Positions 44,329 through 58,834 of a stretch of 64,000 nucleotides of DNA are shown piece after piece. Both the position numbers and the translations under genes were made by a program. The number at the start of each line of letters is the position of its first letter. Position 1 is the stretch's first letter. The stretch covers positions 1,550,001 through 1,614,000 of the forward strand of contig JASGHK010000004.1 of NCBI GenBank assembly GCA_049841135.1, written 5' to 3'. Under the pieces are notes generated by a model. That model was given only the letters and a program-made list of their open reading frames with translations, made no database searches and was not told the DNA's origin. The stretch comes from JACRCT01 sp049841135. Lineage in GTDB: Bacteria > Myxococcota > Myxococcia > Myxococcales > UBA5297.

Positions 44329-44389
44329 TTTGGACCTCAGGGCCTGTATGCCACCCGCTTGACCCGAAGCCCGAAGTCCGAAGCCCGTC

Positions 44390-47095
<2,706 letters not shown>

Positions 47096-47150
47096 GCGCT
47101 CTTTGGCTCCCCCGACCGTTCCCTGGCTGTGACTGCCCCCTGCCCGGGGC

Positions 47151-47166
47151 GTTACCACTTTGTAAC
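47151..47166. promoter_or_regulatory. Small inverted repeat in the divergent kinase/TorD region
   Basis: GTTAC-CACTTT-GTAAC, a 5-bp inverted repeat with a 6-bp centre, in the gap between the divergent histidine kinase and TorD-like genes. Placement suits an operator. No second copy is seen. Confidence 0.3.
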
Positions 47167-47289
47167 AGCCAGACGGCTCTGCGCGCGGAAGGATACGACA
47201 GAGTGCCGATTTCCTTGCAACTCCTCGGCTTTCTCGGATCTGGCACAGCGCTTGAGTCCAATGCGCCGTTCCCTTTGCGGCGGACGGTC

Positions 47290-47901
47290 ATGCGCTCTCC
47301 AGCCAGGCTCATCCACACCGACGAGCTGGCCGTCTTCCACGCCGCCCGGACGGACCTGTACCAGCTCTTGTTCGAGCTGCTTCGCATGCCCCCGCGGGAA
47401 GCGAGCCTGGCCGAGCTGGGCCGGACGCTGGCTCACAGCACGGCGCAGCGCCAGCCGCACCAGAGCCTCACCGAGCTCGGGCACGTCCTGTCAGCCGTCG
47501 ACGTGGGCCGGGCCGCGACCGACTTCAACGCGCTGTTCTCGGGCGGGCTCCCCGCGGTCTCCATGCGCTGCGCGAACCCCGGCTGCCGGCATCGCAACGA
47601 GGCCTTCGCGGCGGTCGAGGTGCTGCGCGGCGAGGAGCGGGTCGGAGAGCTGCGGGTGCTCGGCCTGCTCGCCCAGCGCACCCTCGACGCGCTGGTCGCC
47701 GGCAGCCTGCCCGAGGCCTCCATCCTCACCGACGTGCAGGGCCGGTTCCTCGCTCGCCACGCAGGCGCGTGCCTGGGGCACCTCGTCTCGGGCTTGCGAA
47801 ATGGGTCGTCTCCGCTTTACTCACGGGTGGGCGTCGCGCTCGGGTGGCTCCTCGATGAGGACCTAAGGCTGCTCGGTTACCAGGAGGCGCGGTCGCCCTG
47901 A
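47290..47901 (+). CDS. TorD/DmsD-family molecular chaperone-like protein
   Basis: 203 residues from ATG 47290 (GTG 47203 is possible but adds a poor N-terminus). The N-terminal helix ARTDLYQLLFELLRMPP and the C-terminal part LLAQRTLDALVAGSLPEASI, LTDVQGRFLARHAGACLGHL, plus SPLYSRVGVALGWLLDEDLR follow the TorD pattern (D/Q-x-x-F-L-x-x-H, then a fY-x-x-la helix). Known role: binds twin-arginine signal peptides of molybdoenzymes. No molybdoenzyme gene is nearby, but hemN follows at 40 nt. Confidence 0.65.
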   Translation: MRSPARLIHTDELAVFHAARTDLYQLLFELLRMPPREASLAELGRTLAHSTAQRQPHQSLTELGHVLSAVDVGRAATDFNALFSGGLPAVSMRCANPGCRHRNEAFAAVEVLRGEERVGELRVLGLLAQRTLDALVAGSLPEASILTDVQGRFLARHAGACLGHLVSGLRNGSSPLYSRVGVALGWLLDEDLRLLGYQEARSP

Positions 47902-47941
47902 AAGCTTCGGGCTGGACCAGCCCGAGAGGAAAGAGCGACCC

Positions 47942-49301
47942 GTGTTCGAGTTCCCAGAGCCCTCCGAAGAGCTGGTCCGCCGCTACGAGATCTCGGCGCC
48001 GCGGTACACGAGCTACCCCACCGCGCCCGAGTGGAAGCCCGACTTCGGACCGGAGCAGTACGCGCTGAAGCTGGAGGAGGCCGGACGCGACCCCGCCTCG
48101 CCGTTCTCGATGTACGTGCACCTGCCGTTCTGCCGCGAGATGTGCACCTACTGCGGCTGCAACGTCATCATCACCCGCGAGCAGAACAAGGCCGACGTCT
48201 ACCTCGACCACGTGCTGATGGAGATGGACCTCGCGGTGAGGCGCCTGGGCGACCGGCGCAAGCTCGCGCAGATCCACTGGGGCGGCGGCACGCCGACGTT
48301 CCTGACGCCCGTGCAGATCGAGCGGCTGTTCAAGGCCATCACCGACCGCTTCCAGATCGAGCCCGGGGCCGAGGTGGCCATCGAGATCGACCCGGTGGTG
48401 ACCACCCGCGAGCAGCTCGACCTGTTGCGCAAGCTCGGCTTCAACCGCCTCTCGATGGGCGTGCAGGACTTCGACCCCAAGGTGCAGCAGGCGGTCAACC
48501 GCATCCAGCCCGCCGAGGAGACCGCGGCGCTGGTGACCTACGCGCGCAGCCTGGGCTTCTCGGGCGTCAACTTCGACCTCATCTACGGCCTGCCCTTCCA
48601 GACCAAGGAGAGCTGGAGCCAGACGCTGGAGAAGATCCTCGCCATCCGCCCGGACCGGATGGCGGTCTACTCGTTCGCCTACGTCCCCGACGTCAAGACG
48701 CACCAGAAGAAGATCAAGCCCGAGTGGCTGCCAATGGGGATGCAGAAGCTCGGGCTGTTCCTGCAGGCCTACAAAGCCTTCCTCTCCGCCGGCTACCGGC
48801 CCATCGGCATGGACCACTTCGCCCTGCCCGAGGACGAGCTCTCCAAGGCGCAGGAGAAGCGGGTGCTGGGCCGCAACTTCCAGGGCTACACGGTGACCGC
48901 GGCCAAGGACTCCATCGCCTTCGGCGTCACCGGCATCAGCGACGTGGCCGGGTCCTTCTCGCAGAACGCCCACCTGCTCAAGAAGTACTACGAGGCGGTG
49001 GAGGCGGGCCGCTTCGCCACCGAGCGCGGCATCCGGCTGACCGAGGACGACAAGAAGCGACGGGCGGCCATCACCCAGATCATGTGCAACTTCTGGATCG
49101 ACCTGGGGAAGGACGGCTACTTCGCCACGGAAGCTCGAGCAGCTGGCCCCGTTCGAGAAGGACGGGTTGCTCACGCGCAGCGGCACCCAGGTCGAGCTGA
49201 CCGGCCTGGGGCGGCTCTTCGTGCGCAACATCGCGGCCAAGTTCGACGCCTACCTGAACAAGGAAGGCAAGGACCGGCCGACCTTCTCGCGAACGGTCTA
49301 A
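47942..49301 (+). CDS. hemN: Oxygen-independent coproporphyrinogen III oxidase HemN (one frameshift)
   Basis: About 452 residues from GTG 47942. The radical SAM motif is CREMCTYCGC, with HemN blocks PRYTSYPTAPEW, WGGGTPTFLTP, SMGVQDFDPKVQQAVNRIQP, FDLIYGLPFQTKESW and HFALPEDEL. The frame breaks at 49130-49136 (GAAGCTC for GAGCTC); restoring it gives ATELEQLAPFEKDGLLTRSG and a stop at 49301. Length 3n+1 fits. Known role: converts coproporphyrinogen III to protoporphyrinogen IX in anaerobic heme synthesis. The neighbouring TorD-like gene may share low-oxygen regulation. Confidence 0.92.
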
Positions 49302-49396
49302 GGCAGGCGCAACCCCGCGCCACCTCAGGCCATTTGGCCCCCTTGAACTTCCACGCTCGCCCTGCGAGTCTCTAAGCCTCGTTGGGGACCGAGCCC

Positions 49397-52212
<2,816 letters not shown>

Positions 52213-52216
<4 letters not shown>

Positions 52217-53244
52217 CCCTCCCCTTGCCCGTCCTCGCAGCGCTGGCCCTCGCCGCCGCCGCCCCCAAGGCTGCCCCAGAGCCCGGCCAGGGGCGGTTCG
52301 CGGCGGGAGAAGCCGCCTTCGGCAAGGGCGAGTTCGACAAGGCGATCGCCCTGCTCGACCTCGCCGTCAAAGACGCCGAGAAGGCCAGCCACGACCCGAT
52401 GCTGACCAAGATCCACCTCCTGCGCGGCCAGTGCTTCGCGGGCATGGCCAACGACGCCAAGGCGAGCGAGGCCTTCCTCAAGGCGCTGGAGGCCGATCCC
52501 GCCGCCTCGCTGGACCCGTCCGCGGTGCGGCCTTCGACCATCACCCTGCTCGACAAGGTCCGCGCCGAGGCCAAGGGCGAGCTCAAGGTGACCGGCGACG
52601 GCCCGGCCGAGGTGTTCGTGGACGACCAGAAGCTGGGAGCGGTGCCCTTCGTCGGCCCGGTTTCCATCGGCAAGCGGCAGGTCGAGTCGCGGAGCCTGGA
52701 CGGACGCACGAGCGGCAAGAAGGAGATCGACGTCCACGCCAACCGGCCGGTCGAAGTGGCGCTGAGCCTGCAGGGGCTCGCCATCGCGCCGCCGCCCCCA
52801 CCGCCGATCGAGCCGGTCCCGTCGAGTTCGGGCGTCGACGTCTTCGCCGACCTGCGCGTGGCCCCTCAGTTCCGCCTGAACCCCGGCTCGGCGACGACCT
52901 TCTCCGGCGAGCTCGGCGTGGGTGTGGGCATCAAGCACATCAACGTCTCGGCGCACGCCGGCTTCGCGAGCAAGTACTTCGGCGCCACCTTCCGGCTGAC
53001 GGGCCGGCTGCCCGAGCTGTTCTCCATCGTCGGCCTGCACCTGTCGGTCGACGTGCCCACCCTGCTCATCAACAACGCCTTCGTCGTCGGCGTGGGCGGG
53101 GCGCTGGGCGTCGACGTCGCCGCCGCCAAGTGGGTCGAACCGTTCCTGGACCTGGGCTTCCGCCACTACCTGGCTTCGACCGGCGTGACCACCGAAACCA
53201 ACTCCCTCCAGGTGGCGCTGGGCGCGCGGCTTCGGTTGCCGTAG
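52213..53244 (+). CDS. Exported TPR/PEGA-like protein with a possible beta-barrel-like C-terminus
   Basis: 343 residues. Signal peptide (LPVLAALALAAAAPKAAP), then TPR-like helices (FAAGEAAFGKGEFDKAIALL, LRGQCFAGMANDAKASEAFL), a PEGA-like strand module (GPAEVFVDDQKLGAVPFVGP), a Pro spacer, and about 140 residues of alternating Gly/aromatic/hydrophobic strands (LGVGVGIKHINVSAHAGFAS, LGARLRLP at the end) that resemble an outer-membrane barrel. It overlaps the kinase stop by 4 nt, so it probably works with the kinase's outer PEGA domain. Confidence 0.75.
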
Positions 53245-53268
53245 CCCGTCCGACCGAGGCTTCGCGCG

Positions 53269-54225
53269 ATGAACCGCTTCGTCTTCGCCCTGCTGGTGGT
53301 CGCGCTGGGCGGGGGCGTGTTCGCGGTCGGCTGCGCGGTCAAGTCCGGACACCTGTTCAACGACTCGCCGGCGCTCAGCTACCGCTACCACACCGACGGC
53401 TGGGACTCGCCCGAGGGCCACGTGCTGACGGTGATGTCCTCGGGGCAGGTGAAGATCGAGCTCGAGAAGACGCCCGACTCGCCCGCGGTGACGCTCGCGA
53501 GCACGGTGCCGTCGCGCCAGGTCAAGCGGATGATCGACGCGTTGGGGCTGGCCGGCTTCTACGACATGGAAGCCAAGTGCCCGCACCGGCCGGCGGCGCA
53601 GGAGGAGGGCCGGCGCGAGCTGACCGTCTACAAGCACGGCAAGCCGCTCACCGTCCGCGCGCTCTGGTCCTGCGCTCCGGACCCCGAGCTGTTCCAGAGC
53701 CTGGTGGACGTGCTCGACGAGTTCGCGGTGGGCAAGCGCACCTCGCTCGACCCGGCGCCCAACCCGACCGAGGAGGAGCGGCTGGCGATGGAGGCCGAGG
53801 CGCAGCTCTCCTCCGGCGGCGCGCTGGTGCACCTCAACGCCTTCGGCGAAGGGCGCACCGACCGCGACCCGGTGCTCTCGGTGGCGGTCTCCCGCGCCGG
53901 CATCGCCCAGGTCACCTTTCGCCGGACTCATCCGACGACGCTGAGGACCTTCGTGGACTCGCGCAGCGCCCGGGTCGGCGTCGAGGAGTACACCGCGCTC
54001 AAGGCCAAGGCGGAGCAGCTGGCAAACCTGGACCTGCCCCGGCCGACGGCCTGCACCCTGACCGGCCGCTACTTCCACCTGACGTGGCCCAGGAGCAAGG
54101 GGCAGGGCGAGGTCCCGGTGGTGGACGACTGCCCCGCCACGCCGGACATCGCACGCGAGCTGACGGCGGATCTCTTGTCGCTGGGCGAGCGCATCGCCCG
54201 CGGCGAACGTCACGCGTCTCGCTGA
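53269..54225 (+). CDS. Lipoprotein of unknown function
   Basis: 318 residues. The signal ends near GGGVFAVGC (lipidated Cys at about residue 22). No family is recognised. The central part (LTVMSSGQVKIELEKTPDSP, VKRMIDALGLAGFYDMEAKC) has a repeated strand/helix layout that recurs in the second half (LSVAVSRAGIAQVTFRRTHP). This suggests two similar domains, each measuring a deviation from a reference, as in some envelope inhibitors. It is third in the kinase operon, 24 nt after the TPR gene. Confidence 0.65.
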   Translation: MNRFVFALLVVALGGGVFAVGCAVKSGHLFNDSPALSYRYHTDGWDSPEGHVLTVMSSGQVKIELEKTPDSPAVTLASTVPSRQVKRMIDALGLAGFYDMEAKCPHRPAAQEEGRRELTVYKHGKPLTVRALWSCAPDPELFQSLVDVLDEFAVGKRTSLDPAPNPTEEERLAMEAEAQLSSGGALVHLNAFGEGRTDRDPVLSVAVSRAGIAQVTFRRTHPTTLRTFVDSRSARVGVEEYTALKAKAEQLANLDLPRPTACTLTGRYFHLTWPRSKGQGEVPVVDDCPATPDIARELTADLLSLGERIARGERHASR

Positions 54226-54237
54226 CGGACCTGGGGT

Positions 54238-54636
54238 CTACAGCGCCCGCGCCTCGAAGAGCCCGCGGCCGATGGCCATCACGCCGCCAGCGATGAGCAG
54301 CAGCGCGCCGCCGACCGCCACCAGCGGCAGCACGAAGCCTGGCTTGGCGCGCCGCTTGTTGGCGATGAGGACGCCGTGTGCCAGCGCCGCCGCCAGCACC
54401 ATCATCACGATGTGGCCGATGAGCGCCTTGTAGAAGAAGCCGGAGACCACCATCACCAGCCCGAGCGTGATCTGCAGGTCGAGCAGTCCGGCGAAGGCCG
54501 AGCCGAGGATCCGGTCAGCCACGGCCGGCTCCCGCTTCTGGACGAGGCCGACCACGAACTTGAGCAGCGCGGCGGCGGCCAGTGCGAGGAGGAGATAGCG
54601 GGTGGCTGAATGGATCTGGAGGAGCGTCTGGAGCAT
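54238..54636 (-). CDS. Small four-helix membrane protein, unknown
   Basis: 132 residues with four hydrophobic helices (LLLALAAAALLKFVVGLV, LQITLGLVMVVSGFFYKALI, HIVMMVLAAALAHGVLIA, FVLPLVAVGGALLLIAGGVM). Two His (H9, near the N-terminus, and the HIVMM His) could bind heme, as in cytochrome b-type small proteins, but I cannot confirm this. It converges on the kinase operon and is divergent from the PilT-like gene. Confidence 0.65.
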   Translation of the reverse strand: MLQTLLQIHSATRYLLLALAAAALLKFVVGLVQKREPAVADRILGSAFAGLLDLQITLGLVMVVSGFFYKALIGHIVMMVLAAALAHGVLIANKRRAKPGFVLPLVAVGGALLLIAGGVMAIGRGLFEARAL

Positions 54637-54782
54637 GGCGCTGTTGTACGGCCCGGACCGTGCCGGCGCGAGGCAAAGTCGCTGTCATTTGCGGCTGCGT
54701 CGAGAGCGGGAACAATGGCGCCCCGGCGGCAGTTGAGCAGAAGGCAACCCGTCGCACGCTCCCTGCATCGAAAGGCGATCTC

Positions 54783-56328
54783 ATGAGCGCACTGGACTCC
54801 CTGGTCGGACTGCTCGAGCTGCGCAAGGCCGACGGGCTCATCCTCGCGGCGGGCGCCTCGCCGCAGCTCCTGGGCGGCCGCGACTACGCGCTGACGATGC
54901 CGCCGCTGGACGAGGCCACCATGGCCTCCTTCCAGGAAGAGCTCTTCAGCGCCGAGCAGCGCTCGAGCCTCGCCGCCGGCCAGGCGCTGGAGACCGAGTT
55001 CAAGAGCGCCCGCGCCGGTAGCTTCGTCGTCAAGGCCCGCAAGGAAGGCAGCCGGGTGAAGCTGGTCATCCGCCGCGGCGTCCTGCGCCCGGGCGCCTCT
55101 CCCGCGGCGCCGGTCGCGGCTCTCGTCCCTCCTCCGGCTGCCCCCGCCGTCGCCATCGCCAACTTGCCGGAGCCCTCCACCGCGCCCGTCCTGCCGAGCC
55201 CGCTGCCCACCGTGCCCGCTTCGGCGCCGGTCGAGGGGCTGGGCTTGCTCGCGCCGCTGCTGGACCGCGCCGTCGAGGCCCGCGCCTCGGACCTCATCGT
55301 GGCCTCCGGGAGCGTCCCGGTGCTCAAGGTCCGCGGCGCGCTCTCACGCGTGCAGGGGATGATCCTCGACGAGCCCGAGCTGCTGGCTTCGCTCGCCGCC
55401 GGCGTGGGCCCGGACAAGCGGCGCCGGCTCGAGGAGGCCGGCAGCGTCGACTTCGCCTTGAGCCACCACGTCTCGGACCGCGGGCGGGCCGTCCGCTTTC
55501 GCGGCAACGCCTTCCGCCACGCAGCCGGCCTGACCGCCGTCTTCCGGCCGATCTGGGATGTCGTGCCCACCCTCGAGGAGCTGCGGCTGCCGCGCTCGCT
55601 CAAGCGCGTCGTCGACTCGCCCAACGGCCTGGTGCTCTTCGCGGGGCCGACCGGCAGCGGAAAGTCGACCACGCTCGCGGCGCTGATGGAGACTCGTCAA
55701 CCAGGCGCGCCCCTGCCACGTGCTGACGCTCGAAGACCCCATCGAGTACCAGTTCCCGGCGGGAGCGGCGGTGGTCCACCAACGCGAGGTCGGCACGCAC
55801 ATGCGCAGCTTCGCCGACGGCCTGCGGGCGGCGCTGCGCGAGAGCCCGGACGTCATTCTGGTCGGCGAGATGCGCGACCCGGAGACGATCGAGCTGGCGC
55901 TCACCGCCGCCGAGACCGGACACCTGGTCCTCTCGACCATCCATGCCGGCAGCGCGATGGGCGCCATCGAGCGGGTGGTCAACGCCTTGCCCGAGATGGA
56001 CCGCACCTCGATGCGCGTGCAGCTGGCCTCGGTGCTGCGCCACGTCGTGGTCCAGCACCTGCTCCCTTCCACCGACGGCGGGCGCGTTCCGGCGGTGGGA
56101 ATCCTGGGCGTCAACCACGCCGTCGCCTCGCTCATCCGAGAGGGACGCACGCAGCTCCTCGCGACACAGATGGAGATCGGCGCGGACGAAGGCATGGTGA
56201 CGCTGGAGGCGGCGCTGGCGGAGCTGGTGAAGGCCGGGCGCATCAGCAAGGAGACCGCGCTCTCCGCCACCTCCCAGCGCGACTCGCTCGAGGTGATGCT
56301 CTCCGAGCGGGGGCCGCGCAGGGGCTGA
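54783..56328 (+). CDS. PilT-like type IV pilus ATPase with a doubled N-terminal domain (one frameshift)
   Basis: About 514 residues after correction. The first 100 residues look like a PilT N-terminal PAS-like domain (LVGLLELRKADGLILAAGAS) and a Pro/Ala linker follows; a second N-terminal domain starts near residue 160 (LLAPLLDRAVEARASDLIVA). The ATPase domain has Walker A GPTGSGKST, Asp box TLEDPIEYQF, Walker B VILVGEMRDPETI and His box TGHLVLSTIHA. The frame breaks at 55689-55695 (GAGACTC for GAGCTC), restored to LAALMELVNQARP; the second copy of this region at 58164 has an intact frame at the same place. Known family role: pilus retraction motor. The usual AIRNLIRE motif is only loosely matched (VASLIREGR). 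Confidence 0.85.
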
Positions 56329-56336
56329 GGCGGCTC
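55665..56336 (+). repeat. Large direct repeat, copy 1 (3' part of the PilT-like gene)
   Basis: From within the Walker A region to 8 bp past the stop codon, this 672-bp block recurs at 58164-58834. I see about 28-30 differences, nearly all at third codon positions, plus one extra base here. Confidence 0.9.
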
Positions 56337-56536
56337 GTCGCAACAGATTGGCGCAAGCGTTCATCTGCCAGGTCCCAAGAACCTAGCTCCCGGTGTCTGC
56401 ATCGTGGGGTAGACTCCCCATCGCCCTGCAGTGCAAGCCTCCTGTGACGTGCCAAGCAAGGACGCGAAGCCGGGCATCTTCCTAGACGGCCCTTTCGTTC
56501 CCAGTGCTGGCGCGCGAGAGGGCTGGGGGCCGGGTG

Positions 56537-58030
56537 ATGACGACCAAGCGTTTCGACCCGCGAGAGCTCATGGAGCTTGCCGTCGACGTCATGAACCAGT
56601 CGACCCTGGAGCCGCGCGATGACGGCAAGGCGAGCCCCCTCGTCGGTGCGGTGCTCTGGAACCGCGGTACCACGCAGGCGGCCAGCCGCAGCGAACTCCG
56701 CGATGGCGACCACGCCGAGTACACGCTTCTCGAGCGCAAGAACCGGGATGCCAGGCTCGACGACGCGGTTCTCTTCACCACCCTCGAGCCATGCGCGCCC
56801 GGATCGCGAAGGGACCCGAAGCTGAGCTGCGCGGAGCGCATCGTCCTGGCGAGAATCAAGGACGTCTGGGTCGGCATCGAGGACCCAGATCCCACGGTCG
56901 ATCGCAAGGGGATCAAGTACCTACAGGATCGCGGGGTGAAAGTGCATCTGTTCGACCGCGACCTTCAGGAACGCATTCGCGAAACGAACAGGGATTTCAT
57001 TGGGCAGGCCGAGGAGCGAGCGGCCGCCGCGCGTGACGGGCGCGGGAAGCTGCCGTCGGCACTGTCGGAGTTCGAAGTAGCGCTGCGAGGAGCGGCGATA
57101 AGTGACCTGGAGCGGCGCGCGCTCGAGGAGTATCGGGCCGCCGTGGGCAAGACGAACGCGCGCGATCTCCCGTCACTCTACCGGCGGCTCTCGCAACAGG
57201 GATTGCTCGCGGAGCAGAAAGGGAAGCTCGTTCCGACCGGCTTTGGGACCTGCTCTTCGGCAAGGAACCTCGCATCCTCCTTCCGCAGGCAGGGCTGCTC
57301 GGAACAATCGACTACGACGACGGCACGGAAGAGCCGCGCGACTTCGAAGGTCCCGCGGTCGACGTCCCAGGGCAGGCCATCCAGTGGCTGAAGGACAAGC
57401 TGCCGAACCCCGTCACGCGCACCGCCACCAAGCGAAGGGAGCTTCGCGAGACCTTCTTCGAGCTCCTGCGTGAGGGCATCGTCAACGCGCTCGTACACCG
57501 CGACTACTCAATCAAGGGAGCGAAGTGCCAGCTTCGTGGCCAGCACCGGGAAGGTCATGGTGATGAGTCCCGGCGCTCCGGTCGCGCCCGTTACGATGGA
57601 TCAGCTACGGGCGTTCGAGGCGCCGATGCTGAGCCGAAACCCAGCGATGCACTTCGTCTTCGCCAAGATGAAGCTGGCCGAGGAACGCGGGCTCGGGCTC
57701 AAATCCATGAGGGCTCGAGCGCGTGCCGCAGGTCTCCCGTTGCCGTCCTATACGTACAAGGCGCCCTACGTTGTCCTGACGCTGTATCCCGACGCTACGT
57801 CGGCCAGCGCGGGCGTGAGCGAGGAGCTGTTCGCGAAGCTGAGCGGCGCGGAGCGTGCTGGCTGGGCTTGGCTGATGACGCGAGATAGGGTCACGACCGC
57901 CGAATACCAGGGGGCGATGGAGGTCCCAGAGCGTACCGCCAGGTTCCATCTTAAGAGACTCACCGAGCTGGGGTTGTTGCGCGCGACGGGCGCGGGGCGA
58001 GCGACGCGCTACGAGATCTTGCTGCCATGA
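56537..58030 (+). CDS. CDA-like deaminase fused to a GHKL ATPase-like domain and a winged helix (two frameshifts)
   Basis: About 497 residues after correction. Residues 1-150 are a cytidine/RibD-type deaminase fold: HAE zinc motif in GDHAEYTLLERKN, then TLEPCAPGSR...SCAERIVLAR with the two zinc Cys, and a RibD-like tail VGIEDPDPTVDRKGIKYLQD. The middle part is helical. A HATPase_c_4-type (GHKL) region follows: FELLREGIVNALVHRDY, a SPG turn, SRNP, EERGLGLKSM. It ends in a winged helix (TTAEYQGAMEVPERTARFHL, LTELGLLRATGAGRATRYEI). Breaks: a lost G near 57252 (restores GFGDLLFGKEP) and an extra T in CAGCTTC at 57529-57535. Length is 3n. Lower G/C and different codon use than neighbours suggest transfer. 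Confidence 0.75.
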
Positions 58031-58052
58031 CGCGCGGTAGGTTCGTGAGTCT

Positions 58053-58146
58053 GGCAACGATTCCGGCAACCATTGCCGGATTCTGAGGCGCCGTCTTCCA
58101 GATCGCCGAATCCGGCAAAGAATACGGCAATCGTTGCCGGATTCCG
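58053..58146. repeat. Cluster of CGGCAA-type palindromes after the deaminase gene
   Basis: CCGGCAACCATTGCCGG (58063-58079) and CGGCAATCGTTGCCG (58125-58139) are perfect inverted repeats with 3-bp centres. Further GGCAACGATTCCGG and GAATCCGGCAAAG parts repeat around them, so two roughly 35-bp units face each other. They lie between the deaminase stop (58030) and the second PilT copy (58164). Confidence 0.65.
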
Positions 58147-58826
58147 CCCCGTCGACTGGCTTCTCGACCACGCTCGCGGCGCTGATGGAGCTGGTCAACC
58201 AGGCGCGCCCCTGCCACGTGCTGACGCTCGAAGACCCCATCGAGTACCAGTTCCCGGCGGGAGCGGCGGTGGTCCACCAGCGCGAGGTCGGCACACACGT
58301 GCGCAGCTTCGCCGACGGCCTGCGCGCGGCGCTGCGCGAGAGCCCGGACGTCATCCTGGTCGGCGAGATGCGCGACCCGGAGACGATTGAGCTGGCGCTG
58401 ACCGCTGCCGAGACCGGGCACCTGGTCCTGTCGACCATCCACGCCGGCAGCGCGATGGGCGCCATCGAGCGGGTGGTCAACGCCTTGCCCGAGATGGACC
58501 GCACCTCGATGCGCGTGCAGCTGGCCTCGGTGCTGCGCCACGTCGTGGTCCAGCACCTGCTCCCGTCCACCGACGGCGGGCGCGTCCCGGCGGTGGGGAT
58601 CCTCGGCGTCAACCACGCCGTCGCCTCGCTCATCCGCGAGGGCCGCACGCAGCTGCTCGCGACGCAGATGGAGATTGGTGCGGACGAGGGCATGGTGACG
58701 CTGGAGGCGGCGCTCGCGGAGCTGGTGAAGGCCGGTCGCGTCAGCAAGGAGACCGCGCTCTCCGCCACCCTGCAGCGCGACTCGCTCGAGGTGATGCTCT
58801 CCGAGCGGGGGCCGCGCCGGGGCTGA
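58134..58826 (+). pseudogene. Truncated second copy of the PilT-like gene (no Walker A)
   Basis: The homologous part starts at 58164 with TTLAALMELVNQARPCHVLT and runs in one unbroken frame to the stop at 58826, including TLEDPIEYQF, VILVGEMRDPETI and STIHA. Walker A and both N-terminal domains are missing, so it cannot be an active ATPase alone. The frame from ATG 58134 adds only ten unrelated residues. Differences from copy 1 are mostly synonymous, so most of its history was spent in a functional gene. Confidence 0.85.
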
Positions 58827-58834
58827 GGCGGCTC
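58164..58834 (+). repeat. Large direct repeat, copy 2
   Basis: 671-bp match to 55665-56336. It ends CTGAGGCGGCTC, as copy 1 does, and at that point overlaps the ligA stop codon on the other strand by 2 nt. This copy therefore keeps the probable original junction between the PilT-like gene and ligA. Confidence 0.9.

Larger units (their letters stand above)
43750..44389. other. Gene-free stretch with several repeat elements
   Basis: No gene is supported in this roughly 640-bp region; frames on both strands are short and have no recognisable content. It holds an inverted pair of REP-like elements (44035-44195) and a pair of 44-46-bp direct repeats (44209-44328). Base composition is less G/C-rich than in the genes (for example 43780-43805). 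It separates the convergent FAD oxidoreductase and response-regulator genes. Confidence 0.6.

Noticed and set aside
58134..58826. A second functional PilT-like ATPase
   Set aside because: Walker A and the N-terminal domains are missing, so the unbroken frame reflects a 3' fragment only.
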